64,000 nt of DNA from Alphaproteobacteria bacterium 43-37 (GCA_001897475.1 MKSY01000019.1:36925-100924), one strand, 5' to 3'; shown: positions 25,717 to 36,609, counted from the stretch's first letter. The notes: generated by a model from the sequence alone, not told the origin. Numbers and translations: made by a program.

Positions 25717-28578
25717 CTACCTGAACACCCCTCCCGATCCACCATTGCTACCATCAGGAAAATCAGGAAACCAAGATCCACGAAGACGAGAGGAGCTACT
25801 ACTTCTTATAACGCCAGCTGTTAGCGGGCGTGCCACCCTTCGTCCCCCACTTGCCGCCGCTCCACCTCCACGTCCAATGCCATGGCCTGGCGCAACAGCT
25901 CTCACCATCAGAGCATCAATAGCATCCTCAACTCTAGGCAGGGGAGCAGGTGGTGGAAGCCCCTCTTCCATGACAGCGCCCTCTCTATTGTGTGCACGCA
26001 CAGCGGGGAAATGAACCTCATCTGAATGACTCTCATCTGTGACCATATCAGCTACAACATCCGTTACAATTACGACAGTTCCTGACGATGCACCAGCGCT
26101 TTCTTCCATTGTATGCGCCCTGGCTGCTCCTGAAGCCACTGGTAAGCGTAATCTCGAAACAGCTACTCTGTGATCTAAGGCTGCTACTCTTCGATTAACA
26201 GCAAGCATCAAGGCCTCATCATTTTCAACCATTCCTGGCACAATAACCTCCTCACCCTCAACATCAGAATCGCCCTCACCTAGCATCACCATGCCATCTC
26301 TTGTAGGGCCACGGCGACCCGCTCCTTGAAACCCAGCATTTTCCATAGTTCGATAAAGCGGGGAGAAGCTTGTGGGCAGGAAAGGAGAAGTGCCAGCTTC
26401 AAGATCAACAGCGGTACGACCAGGTGTGGGTGCTGTTTCCATCGGGTGACCTGCCCGCCGACCATAGCGAATGGCTTGAGGCATAGCTCCTGTAAGCATC
26501 CTCTCTTCATCACTTTCTTCACTGGTTATAGCTACCCTACCCCTATGGCGAGGCGCAGGAGACTCTGCATGCCCACCCGTAGCAGTGTCCGTTACTCCAT
26601 CTGTCGCAGCCAAAGGAGCTGCAATGCCTTCAAGACCTCTTCTTGCTAATAATAATGACCTTCTGAAGGTAGTATGAGCAGCGAATGAAGGAGGTTTTGG
26701 CCTAGCTCTAGCACCACCACCATTTTCACCTTTCTCATGAGCTGCCGCATCTTCCTCACCAAGAATAGGGCTTGTCGGCACACGCCATGCAGCAACACCA
26801 CCTTCTCTATCACCTAAACCATCTTCAACATCTTCATCAGATAAACCACGCGGCCCTTGTTTTGCACCGCCGCCGCCGCCATTACAGATCACAACACGAA
26901 ACCCTAAGCTTGCTAGATAAGAACTGCCATGCCTAGGTGCTTCTGCCCCATCATATGCCCTTAACGGCAAAGGTGAGCTCAGTACTGGCCGTGGCCTTAA
27001 GGCTTGCGGGTGAGTCGGCCGTGTTGCCGCAAACATGGCTGCAGGATCTCCTAAAGTATATGAGTAACTTCCATCTCGATTGTGCTCCAGATGGCTCATC
27101 CGATTATGTCGAGCTGCGTCCGTTTCTATGGCACCCAAAGCCCCACCGCCACCTCCTGCATGGGCACCCTCAAAGCCAAGTTCTCTTTCTTGAGGTGGTG
27201 CTGCTACCTCGGGTATTTCAAAGGCCCTATCCCTATGTCCAAGTGCCTTATGATGTTCACTTAAAAGCAACACTTGAGCGGCTTTCGCTGTTGCTGGAGC
27301 TCTAGAAAGAGGAGCCAAAAGTGTTTGGCCAGCAGCCATTCCTTGCCCTAAACGTATTCGCAAAGCTTGCATATTTAGCGGAGGTATAATCCCTGGTGGA
27401 GGCATCGACAATCTTTCCTCTACACGTACGGCTATATCCGTGGTGACTGTTGGAGGAAGTTGAGCGTGCCCCCTCTCACCATCACTATCTGTGACATCAC
27501 CTTCTTCTGTACTATCAATTGATCCACCAGGGGCTAAAAGAAGTAGTAAAGCAGAAGGGCTGTCACTGTGCGACATGTGTCCAGCATTATTGTGTCGCTC
27601 CATCAAGTCTGCCCTCAATACACCGATCGTATCGGCTCTGTCTTCAGCCACGGCAGCAGCCTCACCACCTTGAGTGCCACGCGTTGCACCTTCAATCCGC
27701 CTATCTAAAATATCTGGCGCGATAGCATGCGTTGCAGTTCTTCTGATTCTATCTGCAACAGCCACATGACCTTCTGCTGGCGTGGAACCCCTGTAAGCAA
27801 GAACTCCCGCTGGCCTAGAAACAAAGAGCCTGTCTGGTCTAGCTGAGTCTATAACCGTGACGCCTGTGGTATCAGTAATCACAATACGCCCATCTGTGTT
27901 ACGCCTCATTCGGTCAGCCAGAGCCGGGTGCACACCTTCTGGCAAATTATCCTCACCTAGCGCCTCTTCTAGCCTTGCTGAATTAAGGCTCTCCTCTATT
28001 TCACCTTCGGTGCCCAAATCATGATCGCTCTCACCGTCACTGCCTATGACGCCTGCTTCGTCAGCTTCTGCGGCAGCAACAGCTTCAGCTTTTTCGTGAC
28101 GGTCGGCTTCTCTCATATGAGCAGCCGCAACTACCGCTGCTGCAACCGCCTCTTCTTCATCGCCAAAAACAGCATTTGCACGCGCTCTTTGATGCATACC
28201 AGATAAGGGCCTTGAATCACTGATATCATCTGATAGGGGGGCCAAAGCATCCTCGTCTCTTACACGAATTTCAGGGCTTAGTTGCCTAATTATTTCTAAT
28301 AACATAGGACGAACGGCTTCTTTAGTCTCACTATCCACAATACCATCAAAAAAAAGCTGTATGTTATTTCTAAATCTCAGCTCTAAAGCATCTCGCTCTG
28401 CTTCTTTTTTGCTTCTGCTTAATACTTCAAATTCCCCCAAAAACACTCTATGAAGCTCTTGTAAGCGCGCTTTGGCTTCCTCCAAAGTTTCACCTAAAGC
28501 CATGTTAGTGTTTGATATAAGGAATACCAAGCCAAAGAACCCAAGAAAAATAGTGAGGATAGATCGTTGCAAGTACAT
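25717..28578 (-). CDS. Large secreted low-complexity acidic protein, unknown
   Basis: This encodes 953 residues. The ATG at 28578 is preferred because GGAGAAGG precedes it and a signal peptide begins there (YLQRSILTIFLGFFGLVFLI to MALG). Residues about 30-110 are helical; the rest is low complexity, rich in Ala, Glu, Gly, Arg and Pro, with acid patches (DSDGERGH, GEGDSDVEGEE, SDEE) and poly-Gly runs. There is no membrane segment after the signal and no motif I recognise. The open frame of nearly 2.9 kb argues that it is real. It lies 81 nt upstream of lpd. Style and composition resemble the other exported proteins here (1673-6082, 54901-55875). Confidence 0.75.
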   Translation of the reverse strand: MYLQRSILTIFLGFFGLVFLISNTNMALGETLEEAKARLQELHRVFLGEFEVLSRSKKEAERDALELRFRNNIQLFFDGIVDSETKEAVRPMLLEIIRQLSPEIRVRDEDALAPLSDDISDSRPLSGMHQRARANAVFGDEEEAVAAAVVAAAHMREADRHEKAEAVAAAEADEAGVIGSDGESDHDLGTEGEIEESLNSARLEEALGEDNLPEGVHPALADRMRRNTDGRIVITDTTGVTVIDSARPDRLFVSRPAGVLAYRGSTPAEGHVAVADRIRRTATHAIAPDILDRRIEGATRGTQGGEAAAVAEDRADTIGVLRADLMERHNNAGHMSHSDSPSALLLLLAPGGSIDSTEEGDVTDSDGERGHAQLPPTVTTDIAVRVEERLSMPPPGIIPPLNMQALRIRLGQGMAAGQTLLAPLSRAPATAKAAQVLLLSEHHKALGHRDRAFEIPEVAAPPQERELGFEGAHAGGGGGALGAIETDAARHNRMSHLEHNRDGSYSYTLGDPAAMFAATRPTHPQALRPRPVLSSPLPLRAYDGAEAPRHGSSYLASLGFRVVICNGGGGGAKQGPRGLSDEDVEDGLGDREGGVAAWRVPTSPILGEEDAAAHEKGENGGGARARPKPPSFAAHTTFRRSLLLARRGLEGIAAPLAATDGVTDTATGGHAESPAPRHRGRVAITSEESDEERMLTGAMPQAIRYGRRAGHPMETAPTPGRTAVDLEAGTSPFLPTSFSPLYRTMENAGFQGAGRRGPTRDGMVMLGEGDSDVEGEEVIVPGMVENDEALMLAVNRRVAALDHRVAVSRLRLPVASGAARAHTMEESAGASSGTVVIVTDVVADMVTDESHSDEVHFPAVRAHNREGAVMEEGLPPPAPLPRVEDAIDALMVRAVAPGHGIGRGGGAAASGGRRVARPLTAGVIRSSSSSRLRGSWFPDFPDGSNGGSGGVFR

Positions 28579-28887
28579 GGCACCTTCTCCTTCTAGCAGC
28601 ATGAGGCGCGCTACTTAAAGTCAATAACAAACACATTAATATTTGATTAAGATGGCAAGAAAAATTTTATTTTTCAAAGAATTAATCACCATAGATGTCA
28701 TGATAATTTCGCATAGACCAAACACCCATGAAACTCGTGCTCAACCAACCTTTGCTGATTTAAGCATAGACGCCCCTTTGATTAACATTGTTAAGCACCG
28801 CTCCTGATATGATATCCAATCAATGTTGTATTCTCTAAAAAATAAGAGTACAAAATAACATGTTTTTATCTTTCAGAGGATCGTTTT

Positions 28888-29523
28888 ATGTCATCTAAGA
28901 CAATTATCGCCAGCATTATCATCGGCATTGCCATCATTGCCGGTGGCATCCTTCTCACCAAACTACCATCTTCAGATGCCGCAAAAGCCACTGCGCAACC
29001 AACAGGTCAGGTCTTTGATAACTGGGTTCTCAATTGCAATGAGGAAGCCAGAAAGTGCAGCATCACACAATTTTTATCGGACGCAAAAAGCGGCCAGAAG
29101 ATTGCCAGCCTTGTCATTGGTAATTTAGGCCCTAAAGGTGAAACAATGGTATTTGCAAATACACCATTAGGCATCTTCCTACCAGCAGGTATTGCCATTA
29201 AAATTGATGAACAGAAGCAAATTGCGCATCCACTTCAACACTGCACCGTCGAAGGTTGCCATGCGCCCTTTCTCCTTGATGCAAAGCTTTCCCAAAGCAT
29301 GTCTGAAGGCAAGGAGATTCGCTTAGGTGTTATGGCTTTGAACCAGCAAAGCATCACCATCACATTTAACCTCAAAGGCTTTAAAGAAGCCTTAACTGCT
29401 TTTCATGAAAAACTATCTGCATTTGGGCCCACTCCTTCAGTCAGCATTGACGAACCAGCGAGAGAAGAAACACCTTCGGTCCAACAAGAAGAACAGACTG
29501 CTAAAGCTGGTGCCAGTAAGTAG
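28888..29523 (+). CDS. Invasion-associated locus B (IalB) family protein
   Basis: This encodes 211 residues. It has an N-terminal hydrophobic helix (TIIASIIIGIAIIAGGILL), then the IalB-type domain with FDNWVLNCN, CSITQFL, GEMV-like GETMVFANTPLGIFLPAGI, and paired Cys in HCTVEGCHAPF. Family members are exported and in Bartonella are linked to erythrocyte entry, but the family is wide in alphaproteobacteria and the molecular role is unclear. The C-terminal 30 residues are Glu/Gln-rich. AGAGGA precedes the ATG, and a strong terminator follows. Confidence 0.88.
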   Translation: MSSKTIIASIIIGIAIIAGGILLTKLPSSDAAKATAQPTGQVFDNWVLNCNEEARKCSITQFLSDAKSGQKIASLVIGNLGPKGETMVFANTPLGIFLPAGIAIKIDEQKQIAHPLQHCTVEGCHAPFLLDAKLSQSMSEGKEIRLGVMALNQQSITITFNLKGFKEALTAFHEKLSAFGPTPSVSIDEPAREETPSVQQEEQTAKAGASK

Positions 29524-29547
29524 CAATACGCATAATGGATAAGGAGG

Positions 29548-29577
29548 AAGGAGGGTAAAATCTCCCCTCCTTTTTTA
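29548..29577 (+). terminator. Rho-independent terminator after IalB-family gene
   Basis: AAGGAGGG (29548-29555) pairs with CCCTCCTT (29565-29572), followed by a T-run to 29576. Confidence 0.85.
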
Positions 29578-29746
29578 TAATCCAACATCACATTGAAATC
29601 AGAGAATCAAGCCTTCTTCGCAGAAAATTGAATACGCTTGCAACAAAAGTACGCATCTACCTACAATAGTATTCGCATTTTTTTAGCCTACTGATTTCTA
29701 TACACTCAGGCCAATCAAGCAGAATCTTACCTATATCCGGCCCAAT

Positions 29747-32700
29747 TTATTCTTTCGTCAAATTAGACAACACACGACTTAAAATATCAATATTTGCCAT
29801 ACCAATTTCAGGGGATATCTGTATCTCTCTTACTAACGACATCGTCCTCTCAATTTCAGGAGCATAACTTTGTTGCCATGATTCCAGCGGCGTAGCATAC
29901 GCACCTTTTTCTTTGAGCAAGATCTTCTTGACCAACGCAGCTTGATGCTTCAGGAGGTCTGCGTACAAGAATGACCGTGAAAGTTTCTGCCAACTGTTCT
30001 GCAGAACCAACTGATCCAATGTTTCTCTAGCCCATCTCAAACCCAAAGTATCGCTCAAGTAGAAATGCACTTTCGCTGTTTCTAAAACCTTATGACCAGT
30101 TTCAATTGTGGTTTCAATGATATCAAAAATACTATCCGCAATAGTGTTAATCACCACGATTTTTTGAGCCACTTTCTCTGGCACATGCCCATGCATTAAG
30201 CCACGTACTTCCGATTCAAATATATTGGCATCCTTACCACCCAAAACTTTATTGAGGGAGTTCAAAATTTCCTTGAACAAGCTCTCATATCGCTGCTCAA
30301 TGATCCCAACGGACTCAAAAATGATATCGCTTTGAAGGATCCACATAACTGCTTTTTCAATCGAACGATTGATTTTATCTAAAATAGCAATGAGCCGATC
30401 CGTTTGAATGACTGAGTCAAGAGCCTCAAGCTCAGACCAAAGGGCGCGCAAATTAAACAGACGCGTGACAATATACAGCGCTTTAATGACATCAACAACC
30501 CCGTGCCCTGTCGCTGAATCGAGCCTCGACAAAATAACACATCCAAATCGGTTGATGATTTCGTTTGCTATAACAGTAGCAATGATTTCACGCCGCAATT
30601 GGTGTCTGGCTATTTCTTCTGGGCATTTTTCCTGTAAAGCTACCGGGAAGTAGTTTAGCAAATCTTCACTTAAAGCTGAATCTTCTAAGAAAGATGACCT
30701 CAATAAATGATTGTAAGCCCAAATTTTTCCATGGGAGATGAGGACAACAAGCTCGGGCCTTGTGAGCCCTTGGAGAGTCGCCATACGTTCCGCTAAAATG
30801 CTTTCATTTGGAAGGGTACTTTGACTTCGGTTTAAGGCCCCTTCATCTTCAAGCCGCTTAATAAGCAACGCATGACTATCAATTTGCAATGGCGCAAAAT
30901 GCTGCTTGAGGCTGATGAGCAAATTCTGCAAATAATTATCGCGCAAAACCAACTGCGCAACGACATCTGTCATGCCGGCTAGCAAAACATTTCTTTCTTT
31001 AAGGGTTAACCTGCCTTGCTCCATAAGGTCACTGAGCAAAATTTTAATATTAACCTCATGATCTGAACAATCCACACCACCAGAATTATCCAAAGAATCA
31101 GTATTAATGCGCCCTCCTTTGAGAGCAAAATCAATGCGAGCTTGCTGAGTCATACCCAAGTTTGCGCCCTCAACAATAACCTTGCAGAGCATTTCATCCG
31201 CATTAACCCGAACCAAATCATTCGCACGATCACCAACATCAGCATGCGTTTCATTAGCGGCTTTGATAAAAGTCCCAATGCCACCAAACCACATTAGATC
31301 CACTGGGCTTGTGAGAATGTAGCGAATCAAATCATTTGGGGATATTCTTGTTACCTCCGCATCGATTGGCATAATGCTGCGCATGGCATCAGTCACCATG
31401 ACCCATTTGTCTTGACGAGAGTATACCCCACCCCCCACAGATATCGCCTCGGCCTTGTAATCAAGCCATGTTGAGGAAGGCAAGGCGAAAAGACGTTTGC
31501 GTTCTTGATAGCTCAATTCCAAATCTGGGTTTGGGTCGATGAAAATATGTTGATGATTAAATGCAGCCAGCAAACGAATATGCTGCGAAAGCAACATTCC
31601 ATTTCCGAAAATATCCCCCGACATATCACCAACACCCACCACGGTAAATGGATCAACATCTAAGCTTAAATTCATTTCTCTAAAATGTCTTCTAACTGAC
31701 TCCCAGGCTCCACGAGCTGTAATACCCATCTTTTTATGGTCATACCCCGAAGAACCGCCCGACGCAAATGCATCCGAAAGCCAGAATCCATAATCCATGG
31801 CGATGCCATTAGCAATATCGGAGAAAGTAGCTGTACCTTTATCAGCCGCCACAACTAGGTAGGGATCTTCCCCGTCATAAGCAACAACATTGACAGGCGC
31901 TATCACCTTGCCTTGGATGATGTTATCCGTCAAATCAAGCATCGATGAAATCATCATCTTATAGCAGGTAATAACCTCGCGCTTCTGATCTTCAACAGAA
32001 CCTATTGGCAAACCCTTGACATAAAAACCACCTTTAGAGCCAACAGGAACAATAACTGCGTTTTTGATCATCTGAGCTTTAACAAGGTTTAATACTTCTG
32101 TTCTGAAGTCTTCCCTACGATCTGACCACCTTATTCCACCTCTTGCCACCTTACCACCACGCAGATGAACGGCTTCCATACGCGGAGAATAGGTAAAAAT
32201 CTCATACATTGGCCTTGGCAAGGGAAGCTCTTCAATGAGGCTGCAATCAAATTTAAAGGATATATATGGTTTGTAACTACCATCTGGATAGGTCTGATAA
32301 GCGGTTGTTCGAACGGTAGACAAAATAAGGTTATAAAATTTTCGGATGATTCTATCTTGATCCAGAGTTGTGACAAACTCAAAGCGCCCCTCTAATGCTT
32401 CAATGAGAGTAGCAACTTCGTTATTCCTTTCAATGTCACTGAGCGCAGGGTCAAACCGTGCTTCGAAAAGCAAAACTAAATCTTCTGCAATTTTTGGATA
32501 AGTAGCCAGCGTCTCTTCAATCAAATATTGGCTAAGATTAAAGCCAATTTGCTTGATATATTTGCAATATGCTCTCAGAAGCTGAATTTGCCATATACTT
32601 AAATTTGTTCTAAACAGCAAACGATTAAAGCCATCGTTTTCAATATGGTTATTCCAAACCAAGTTAATGGCTTCTTGAAAGCGATCTTGAACAACTTCTG

Positions 32701-34540
32701 GAGAAATAGTCCCAAGGCTATTCATGGGCTCTAAATCTTGAACATAAATCCCCCCTTCAACGCCTTTCAGTTGAATTTTATAAGGCATATCTTTTGCGAT
32801 ATCAAAATCCAAATTTTTAAAAATTGGCAACACTACAGCTAGGGGAACTGGGGTCCCTTTGTTATACAACTTAACCTTAATCCCCGGAGAACCTCCATGA
32901 GAAGAGCTAGAGTAAACTAACGTTTGAAGGCCGGAATCATGGCAAGCCTCAATCTTTTTCAGATCAAAAAGAGACTCCTCAACACTAAAACGCTCTTGGT
33001 AACTGAGAGGAAATGCATTGGCATAACGCGTGGCGTATAAATGGCTTTCCTCTTCACTGTAATGAACGGCGATCTGATTCAAAAAACGATCCGTCCATGA
33101 CAAGCTGGTTTCCTCAATTTTTTGCTTCAAAGCATCAATGTTTAATTCCTGCCCTGGCTCTACTGCGAGCAAGAAGTGAAACCTAGCATGCAAAAAGCCC
33201 CCCAGATAACTTTCAGATGAAACAACGGCCCCCTTTAACCACTGAGATAACACATTTTCAAAAGCATCTTTCAGATCTGGTGTATACCGATCTTTCGCCA
33301 AAAAAATGAGGCATGACAGCATACCTGAGAACACATCTGGCCTGACAAATACCGCAATTTTTCTGTTAGCATCAATATCCAGAACCTCAGTCACAATCTT
33401 TAAAAGTTCAGATTCTGAGGCCTGAAAAAGTTCATCACGAGGGAAGTGTTCCAAAACCTGGATAAGGTTTTTGCCAGAATATCCTTGCGGGTTAAATCCT
33501 GACGTTTTGAGTATATTGGAAACTTTTTGGCGCAAAATAGGAATATCACGTGGACTACGGTTATACGAAACAGAAGATGATAACCCAACAAACTGATGCA
33601 AACCCTCTACTTCACCTTTTGAGTTCAGCTTTTTGATAGTTAAAATATGCATAGGTATAGCTCTATGCACGCTAGCAATCTGACGCGTTTGACTAAACCA
33701 AAGAAACTTATTAGAAGTGATAAACTTCTCATTAAACTTAATAAGAGGGTCTTTTTCGACAATGGATTGCCACCTGGCAAATTTACAGATCCCCAAAGGC
33801 TCTTGAGAAAAATCATCCAACCGCTTTGAATCAAGCCATCGATACCCGAGATAGGTAAAATGGTGATCATCCACCCAAGCTAGAAACTCTTGTATTTCTT
33901 TCGTATTTGCATCATGCACGGACCTAGAAAAATCATCGATAACCTGCTGCATAACTTGTCGCATAGAGGGCCAATCATCCACCACAACCTCGACATCCTC
34001 TAAGACTTCTTTGACTTGTTGTGTAAGGACAGCGATTTCTTCCTCAGAAGAGAATCCTCGTAGCTCAATACGGAAAAAAGCTTCTCGAACTGCCTTTTCT
34101 GAATGATCTTGCGCATTCAAAATATCAAGAAGCTGACCTGTCTTATCCCTAAGGACAGGAGTATCAGTTTCCATGAAGTATTGAATTTTCTTATCCAGTC
34201 GACTAAGCATCGCTAACGTAGAGTCCACAATAAACGGACGATCTTTCATGAGGATGTGTATGATGGTTCGGTTGTAAGCCACACTTTCGACATGCGCTTG
34301 CTTTGTGTAGATATCGATCTTAGGAGACTTGCCATCCCAATTTTGAATAAATGCACAATAGCTTTCTAGATGAACCGCTAGGTTAAAATTGATCTTCTCT
34401 TGAAGTGTGACATCTGACTCATCCTTAAGAAATGCCTTCAACAAATTCCGCAAAGCATGTGGCGATTTAAATTGGCATGTTTTGGAAAGGTGATCCATTA
34501 AGGATGAAAACACAACGCCTTGTTCCGCATCTCCAATCAT
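29747..34540 (-). CDS. gdhB: NAD-specific glutamate dehydrogenase, large (about 180 kDa) class
   Basis: The 1,597-residue product is of the very large NAD-GDH class. A long N-terminal regulatory region (about 1-700) is followed by the catalytic domain with VHLRGGKVARGGIRWSDRRE and TEVLNLVKAQMIKNAVIVPV. Next come GSKGGFYVKGLP, DKGTATFSDIAN and VGVGDMSGDIFGNGMLLS, and a further C-terminal region. It oxidises glutamate to 2-oxoglutarate and ammonia, feeding amino acids into the TCA cycle. That suits an organism living on host amino acids. It is a single-gene unit; no regulator is adjacent. The symbol is the common one for this class and is less certain than the function. Confidence 0.95.
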   Translation of the reverse strand: MIGDAEQGVVFSSLMDHLSKTCQFKSPHALRNLLKAFLKDESDVTLQEKINFNLAVHLESYCAFIQNWDGKSPKIDIYTKQAHVESVAYNRTIIHILMKDRPFIVDSTLAMLSRLDKKIQYFMETDTPVLRDKTGQLLDILNAQDHSEKAVREAFFRIELRGFSSEEEIAVLTQQVKEVLEDVEVVVDDWPSMRQVMQQVIDDFSRSVHDANTKEIQEFLAWVDDHHFTYLGYRWLDSKRLDDFSQEPLGICKFARWQSIVEKDPLIKFNEKFITSNKFLWFSQTRQIASVHRAIPMHILTIKKLNSKGEVEGLHQFVGLSSSVSYNRSPRDIPILRQKVSNILKTSGFNPQGYSGKNLIQVLEHFPRDELFQASESELLKIVTEVLDIDANRKIAVFVRPDVFSGMLSCLIFLAKDRYTPDLKDAFENVLSQWLKGAVVSSESYLGGFLHARFHFLLAVEPGQELNIDALKQKIEETSLSWTDRFLNQIAVHYSEEESHLYATRYANAFPLSYQERFSVEESLFDLKKIEACHDSGLQTLVYSSSSHGGSPGIKVKLYNKGTPVPLAVVLPIFKNLDFDIAKDMPYKIQLKGVEGGIYVQDLEPMNSLGTISPEVVQDRFQEAINLVWNNHIENDGFNRLLFRTNLSIWQIQLLRAYCKYIKQIGFNLSQYLIEETLATYPKIAEDLVLLFEARFDPALSDIERNNEVATLIEALEGRFEFVTTLDQDRIIRKFYNLILSTVRTTAYQTYPDGSYKPYISFKFDCSLIEELPLPRPMYEIFTYSPRMEAVHLRGGKVARGGIRWSDRREDFRTEVLNLVKAQMIKNAVIVPVGSKGGFYVKGLPIGSVEDQKREVITCYKMMISSMLDLTDNIIQGKVIAPVNVVAYDGEDPYLVVAADKGTATFSDIANGIAMDYGFWLSDAFASGGSSGYDHKKMGITARGAWESVRRHFREMNLSLDVDPFTVVGVGDMSGDIFGNGMLLSQHIRLLAAFNHQHIFIDPNPDLELSYQERKRLFALPSSTWLDYKAEAISVGGGVYSRQDKWVMVTDAMRSIMPIDAEVTRISPNDLIRYILTSPVDLMWFGGIGTFIKAANETHADVGDRANDLVRVNADEMLCKVIVEGANLGMTQQARIDFALKGGRINTDSLDNSGGVDCSDHEVNIKILLSDLMEQGRLTLKERNVLLAGMTDVVAQLVLRDNYLQNLLISLKQHFAPLQIDSHALLIKRLEDEGALNRSQSTLPNESILAERMATLQGLTRPELVVLISHGKIWAYNHLLRSSFLEDSALSEDLLNYFPVALQEKCPEEIARHQLRREIIATVIANEIINRFGCVILSRLDSATGHGVVDVIKALYIVTRLFNLRALWSELEALDSVIQTDRLIAILDKINRSIEKAVMWILQSDIIFESVGIIEQRYESLFKEILNSLNKVLGGKDANIFESEVRGLMHGHVPEKVAQKIVVINTIADSIFDIIETTIETGHKVLETAKVHFYLSDTLGLRWARETLDQLVLQNSWQKLSRSFLYADLLKHQAALVKKILLKEKGAYATPLESWQQSYAPEIERTMSLVREIQISPEIGMANIDILSRVLSNLTKE

Positions 34541-34630
34541 GTCATCCAGACCTATTTGGTGAAAAGTTTTCCGATTTTAGCATTCATAAGATAAGAAGAC
34601 AATGAACTGCAATCATTAAAGGGCTCAACT

Positions 34631-34705
34631 TGGAGCGGGCGAAGGGATTTGAACCCTCGACCCCAACCTTGGCAAGGTTGTGCTCTACCCCTGAGCTACG
34701 CCCGC
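34631..34705 (-). tRNA. tRNA-Gly (anticodon GCC)
   Basis: On the minus strand the acceptor strands are GCGGGCG and CGCCCGC. The anticodon stem AACCT/AGGTT encloses TTGCCAA, the T arm has GGTTCAAATCC, and CCA is encoded. All arms pair. It lies upstream of the NAD-GDH gene on the same strand. Confidence 0.97.
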
Positions 34706-34725
34706 TTTTATCTTCCGACCTCATG

Positions 34726-34754
34726 GAGATAATACAATGGCAAGCTTTTTGCAA
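34726..34754 (-). promoter_or_regulatory. Candidate promoter of tRNA-Gly
   Basis: On the minus strand, TTGCAA (34749-34754) and TATCTC (34726-34731) are 17 nt apart, about 20 nt before the tRNA 5' end. Confidence 0.45.
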
Positions 34755-34853
34755 GCCAGAAAAAAGCATTTTTAAAAAAAACTTTTGCTTCCCTGACAAA
34801 GTTAGCATTATAGTGAAGCAAGATTCAAAGATTGATGGAATAATTGCTGAACC

Positions 34854-35768
34854 ATGTTGCTTTCAAACTCTTCCTCTACTGAGGCGCCAAATCAATCCTC
34901 ATGGATCAAAGATGGCAATCTGCAAACCTTTATGCAAGACGTTGTTCTTGCCTCAGACAAACAGCCAGTGCTCCTCGATTTTTGGGCCCCTTGGTGCGGC
35001 CCTTGCAAACAACTCACCCCTATTTTAGAAAAACTGGTGATTGAGTACCAAGGCAAATTTCATCTTGTCAAAATTAACATCGATCAAAACCAACAACTGG
35101 CCCAGAAGCTTCATGTTCAATCGGTTCCAACAGTCTATGCTTTTTTTAAGCGGCAACCTGTGGACGCATTCACAGGAGCTCTCCCTGAAAGCCAGATTCG
35201 TCAATTTTTGACAAAGCTAGTGAGCCTATCCATAGGAGCCTCTGAATTGCTGGAAGAAGCCACCACTCTCCTCCATGCCAACCAAACTGCCGAAGCCCAA
35301 GCGCTATTTATCCACATTCTGGAAGAAGAACCAAACCACATCAAAGCCTTGATCGGCTTAGCCAGATGCTATCTTAACTTAGGCCAGATTGAGCCAGCAC
35401 AAGGAATTTTTGGGCAATTGCCTGAAGAAGGCCTCGATGCAGCCGATGAAAGCGAGAAAAAGGCCTTAGCCTCTGCACTTAAATTAGCGTCTTCATCGAA
35501 CGCAAATACAGATACTTCCCACCTTGTTCAGCGCATTGAAAAAAATGCAAACGACTTTGGCGCCATATTTGACCTCAGCCTAGCCCAATTTCAAACGCAA
35601 AACCATGAAGATGCTATTGCCGGCCTTTTGCACATCATGAAATGTGATCGCAATTGGGAAGAAGGCAAAGCCAAAAATCAATTGTTAGAGTTTTTTGAAA
35701 GCTTAGGATTTAGTCATCCCTTAAGCGCCTTTGGCCGCAAAGAGCTTTCCAAAATTATTTTCTCGTAA
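34854..35768 (+). CDS. CnoX/YbbN-like thioredoxin with TPR domain
   Basis: This encodes 304 residues. A thioredoxin domain (about 18-122) contains [20 protein letters not shown] with an intact CGPC, and [20 protein letters not shown] with the cis-Pro. TPR-like repeats follow from about residue 130 ([20 protein letters not shown] with [19 protein letters not shown]). This is the layout of CnoX chaperedoxins, which protect and hand over clients to GroEL or DnaK under oxidation; many relatives have an inactive motif, here CxxC is complete. It is followed 11 nt later by the Trm112-like gene. Confidence 0.9.
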   Translation: MLLSNSSSTEAPNQSSWIKDGNLQTFMQDVVLASDKQPVLLDFWAPWCGPCKQLTPILEKLVIEYQGKFHLVKINIDQNQQLAQKLHVQSVPTVYAFFKRQPVDAFTGALPESQIRQFLTKLVSLSIGASELLEEATTLLHANQTAEAQALFIHILEEEPNHIKALIGLARCYLNLGQIEPAQGIFGQLPEEGLDAADESEKKALASALKLASSSNANTDTSHLVQRIEKNANDFGAIFDLSLAQFQTQNHEDAIAGLLHIMKCDRNWEEGKAKNQLLEFFESLGFSHPLSAFGRKELSKIIFS

Positions 35769-35779
35769 AGGAACTTCTT

Positions 35780-36016
35780 ATGACCGTACCGCGTTCGGAA
35801 AACACTCAGCCAATTGATCGCAAGCTTCTTGAGCTTTTGGTTTGCCCCGTTACCCGAAAGCCGTTGGTTTATGATCAAACAGCTGGGGAGCTTATCAGCG
35901 AATCAGCAGGCCTTGCCTACCCAATTCGCCACGGCATCCCCATCATGTTGGCGGATGAAGCACGAAAGATTGAGGCCCAAAAACCCAGCAAATCAAATTT
36001 AGAAACGGCGAGTTAG
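35780..36016 (+). CDS. Trm112 family protein
   Basis: The 78-residue product has the short Trm112/YcaR pattern: [38 protein letters not shown]. Only one Cys of the zinc knuckle is present, as in many bacterial members. In eukaryotes Trm112 supports methyltransferases; bacterial roles are unclear. AGGA lies upstream. It probably shares a transcript with the CnoX-like gene. Confidence 0.88.
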   Translation: MTVPRSENTQPIDRKLLELLVCPVTRKPLVYDQTAGELISESAGLAYPIRHGIPIMLADEARKIEAQKPSKSNLETAS

Positions 36017-36101
36017 CCAGCTAAAACTTCCACGTAAACTAGCCATCCACATATGGCTGTTATACCCTTCATAACCAACAGGAAAGTTATCCTACATTGA
36101 T

Positions 36102-36149
36102 CCCAAGCCCAAAATTTTAATAAAAACTTAGCAGTATTTTAGGCTTGGG
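36102..36149. terminator. Hairpin between convergent genes
   Basis: CCCAAGCC (36102-36109) pairs with GGCTTGGG (36142-36149); the stem extends by an AAAAT/ATTTT segment after one mismatch. It lies between the Trm112-like gene and the convergent small ORF. No clear T-run, so a terminator role is only likely. Confidence 0.4.
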
Positions 36150-36164
36150 AATCTCAAAAATTAT

Positions 36165-36347
36165 TTAATGATATGTGATCTTAGGCCTTCGACAAAGGTA
36201 CGTACTTTTTAGCACATCTAAATCAAGTAAATCTTCAAACGCTGGCGGTGATTGCATATCGCTTTTCACAAGTTCCAGCCGAGATTCTTGCTGAATTTTT
36301 TGCAACCGCAATAAATTTTTTTTATCATCTTCACTTACATCATTCAT
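36165..36347 (-). CDS. Small hypothetical protein (60 aa)
   Basis: This encodes 60 charged residues (KNLLRLQKIQQESRLELVKS) with no signal or membrane segment. GGGAGATAG lies about 10 nt before the ATG. There is no known family. Small size and isolation make it uncertain. The 262 bp beyond it (36348-36609) are very AT-rich and show no gene. Confidence 0.45.
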   Translation of the reverse strand: MNDVSEDDKKNLLRLQKIQQESRLELVKSDMQSPPAFEDLLDLDVLKSTYLCRRPKITYH

Positions 36348-36609
36348 TTTTTTCTATCTCCCATGTGTTTATTATATAGTTTATTATAACAGCTGCAGCA
36401 TAATTTGTTATGCGTAGTAATTACGCTAATCGTTAATTTATTATTTTATTGACAAAGTTAATTTTTTACGCCGCCCAAAAATAAGTTTCTTATTCAGATT
36501 AATTTATCAGTAAAACTTACATGACTCCTTCAAATAAAATCAAGAACAATTAGCCAGAAAAAACTATATTTTTTCCTTAGCAAACTTAATACTATGGAAA
36601 CATTCATAC

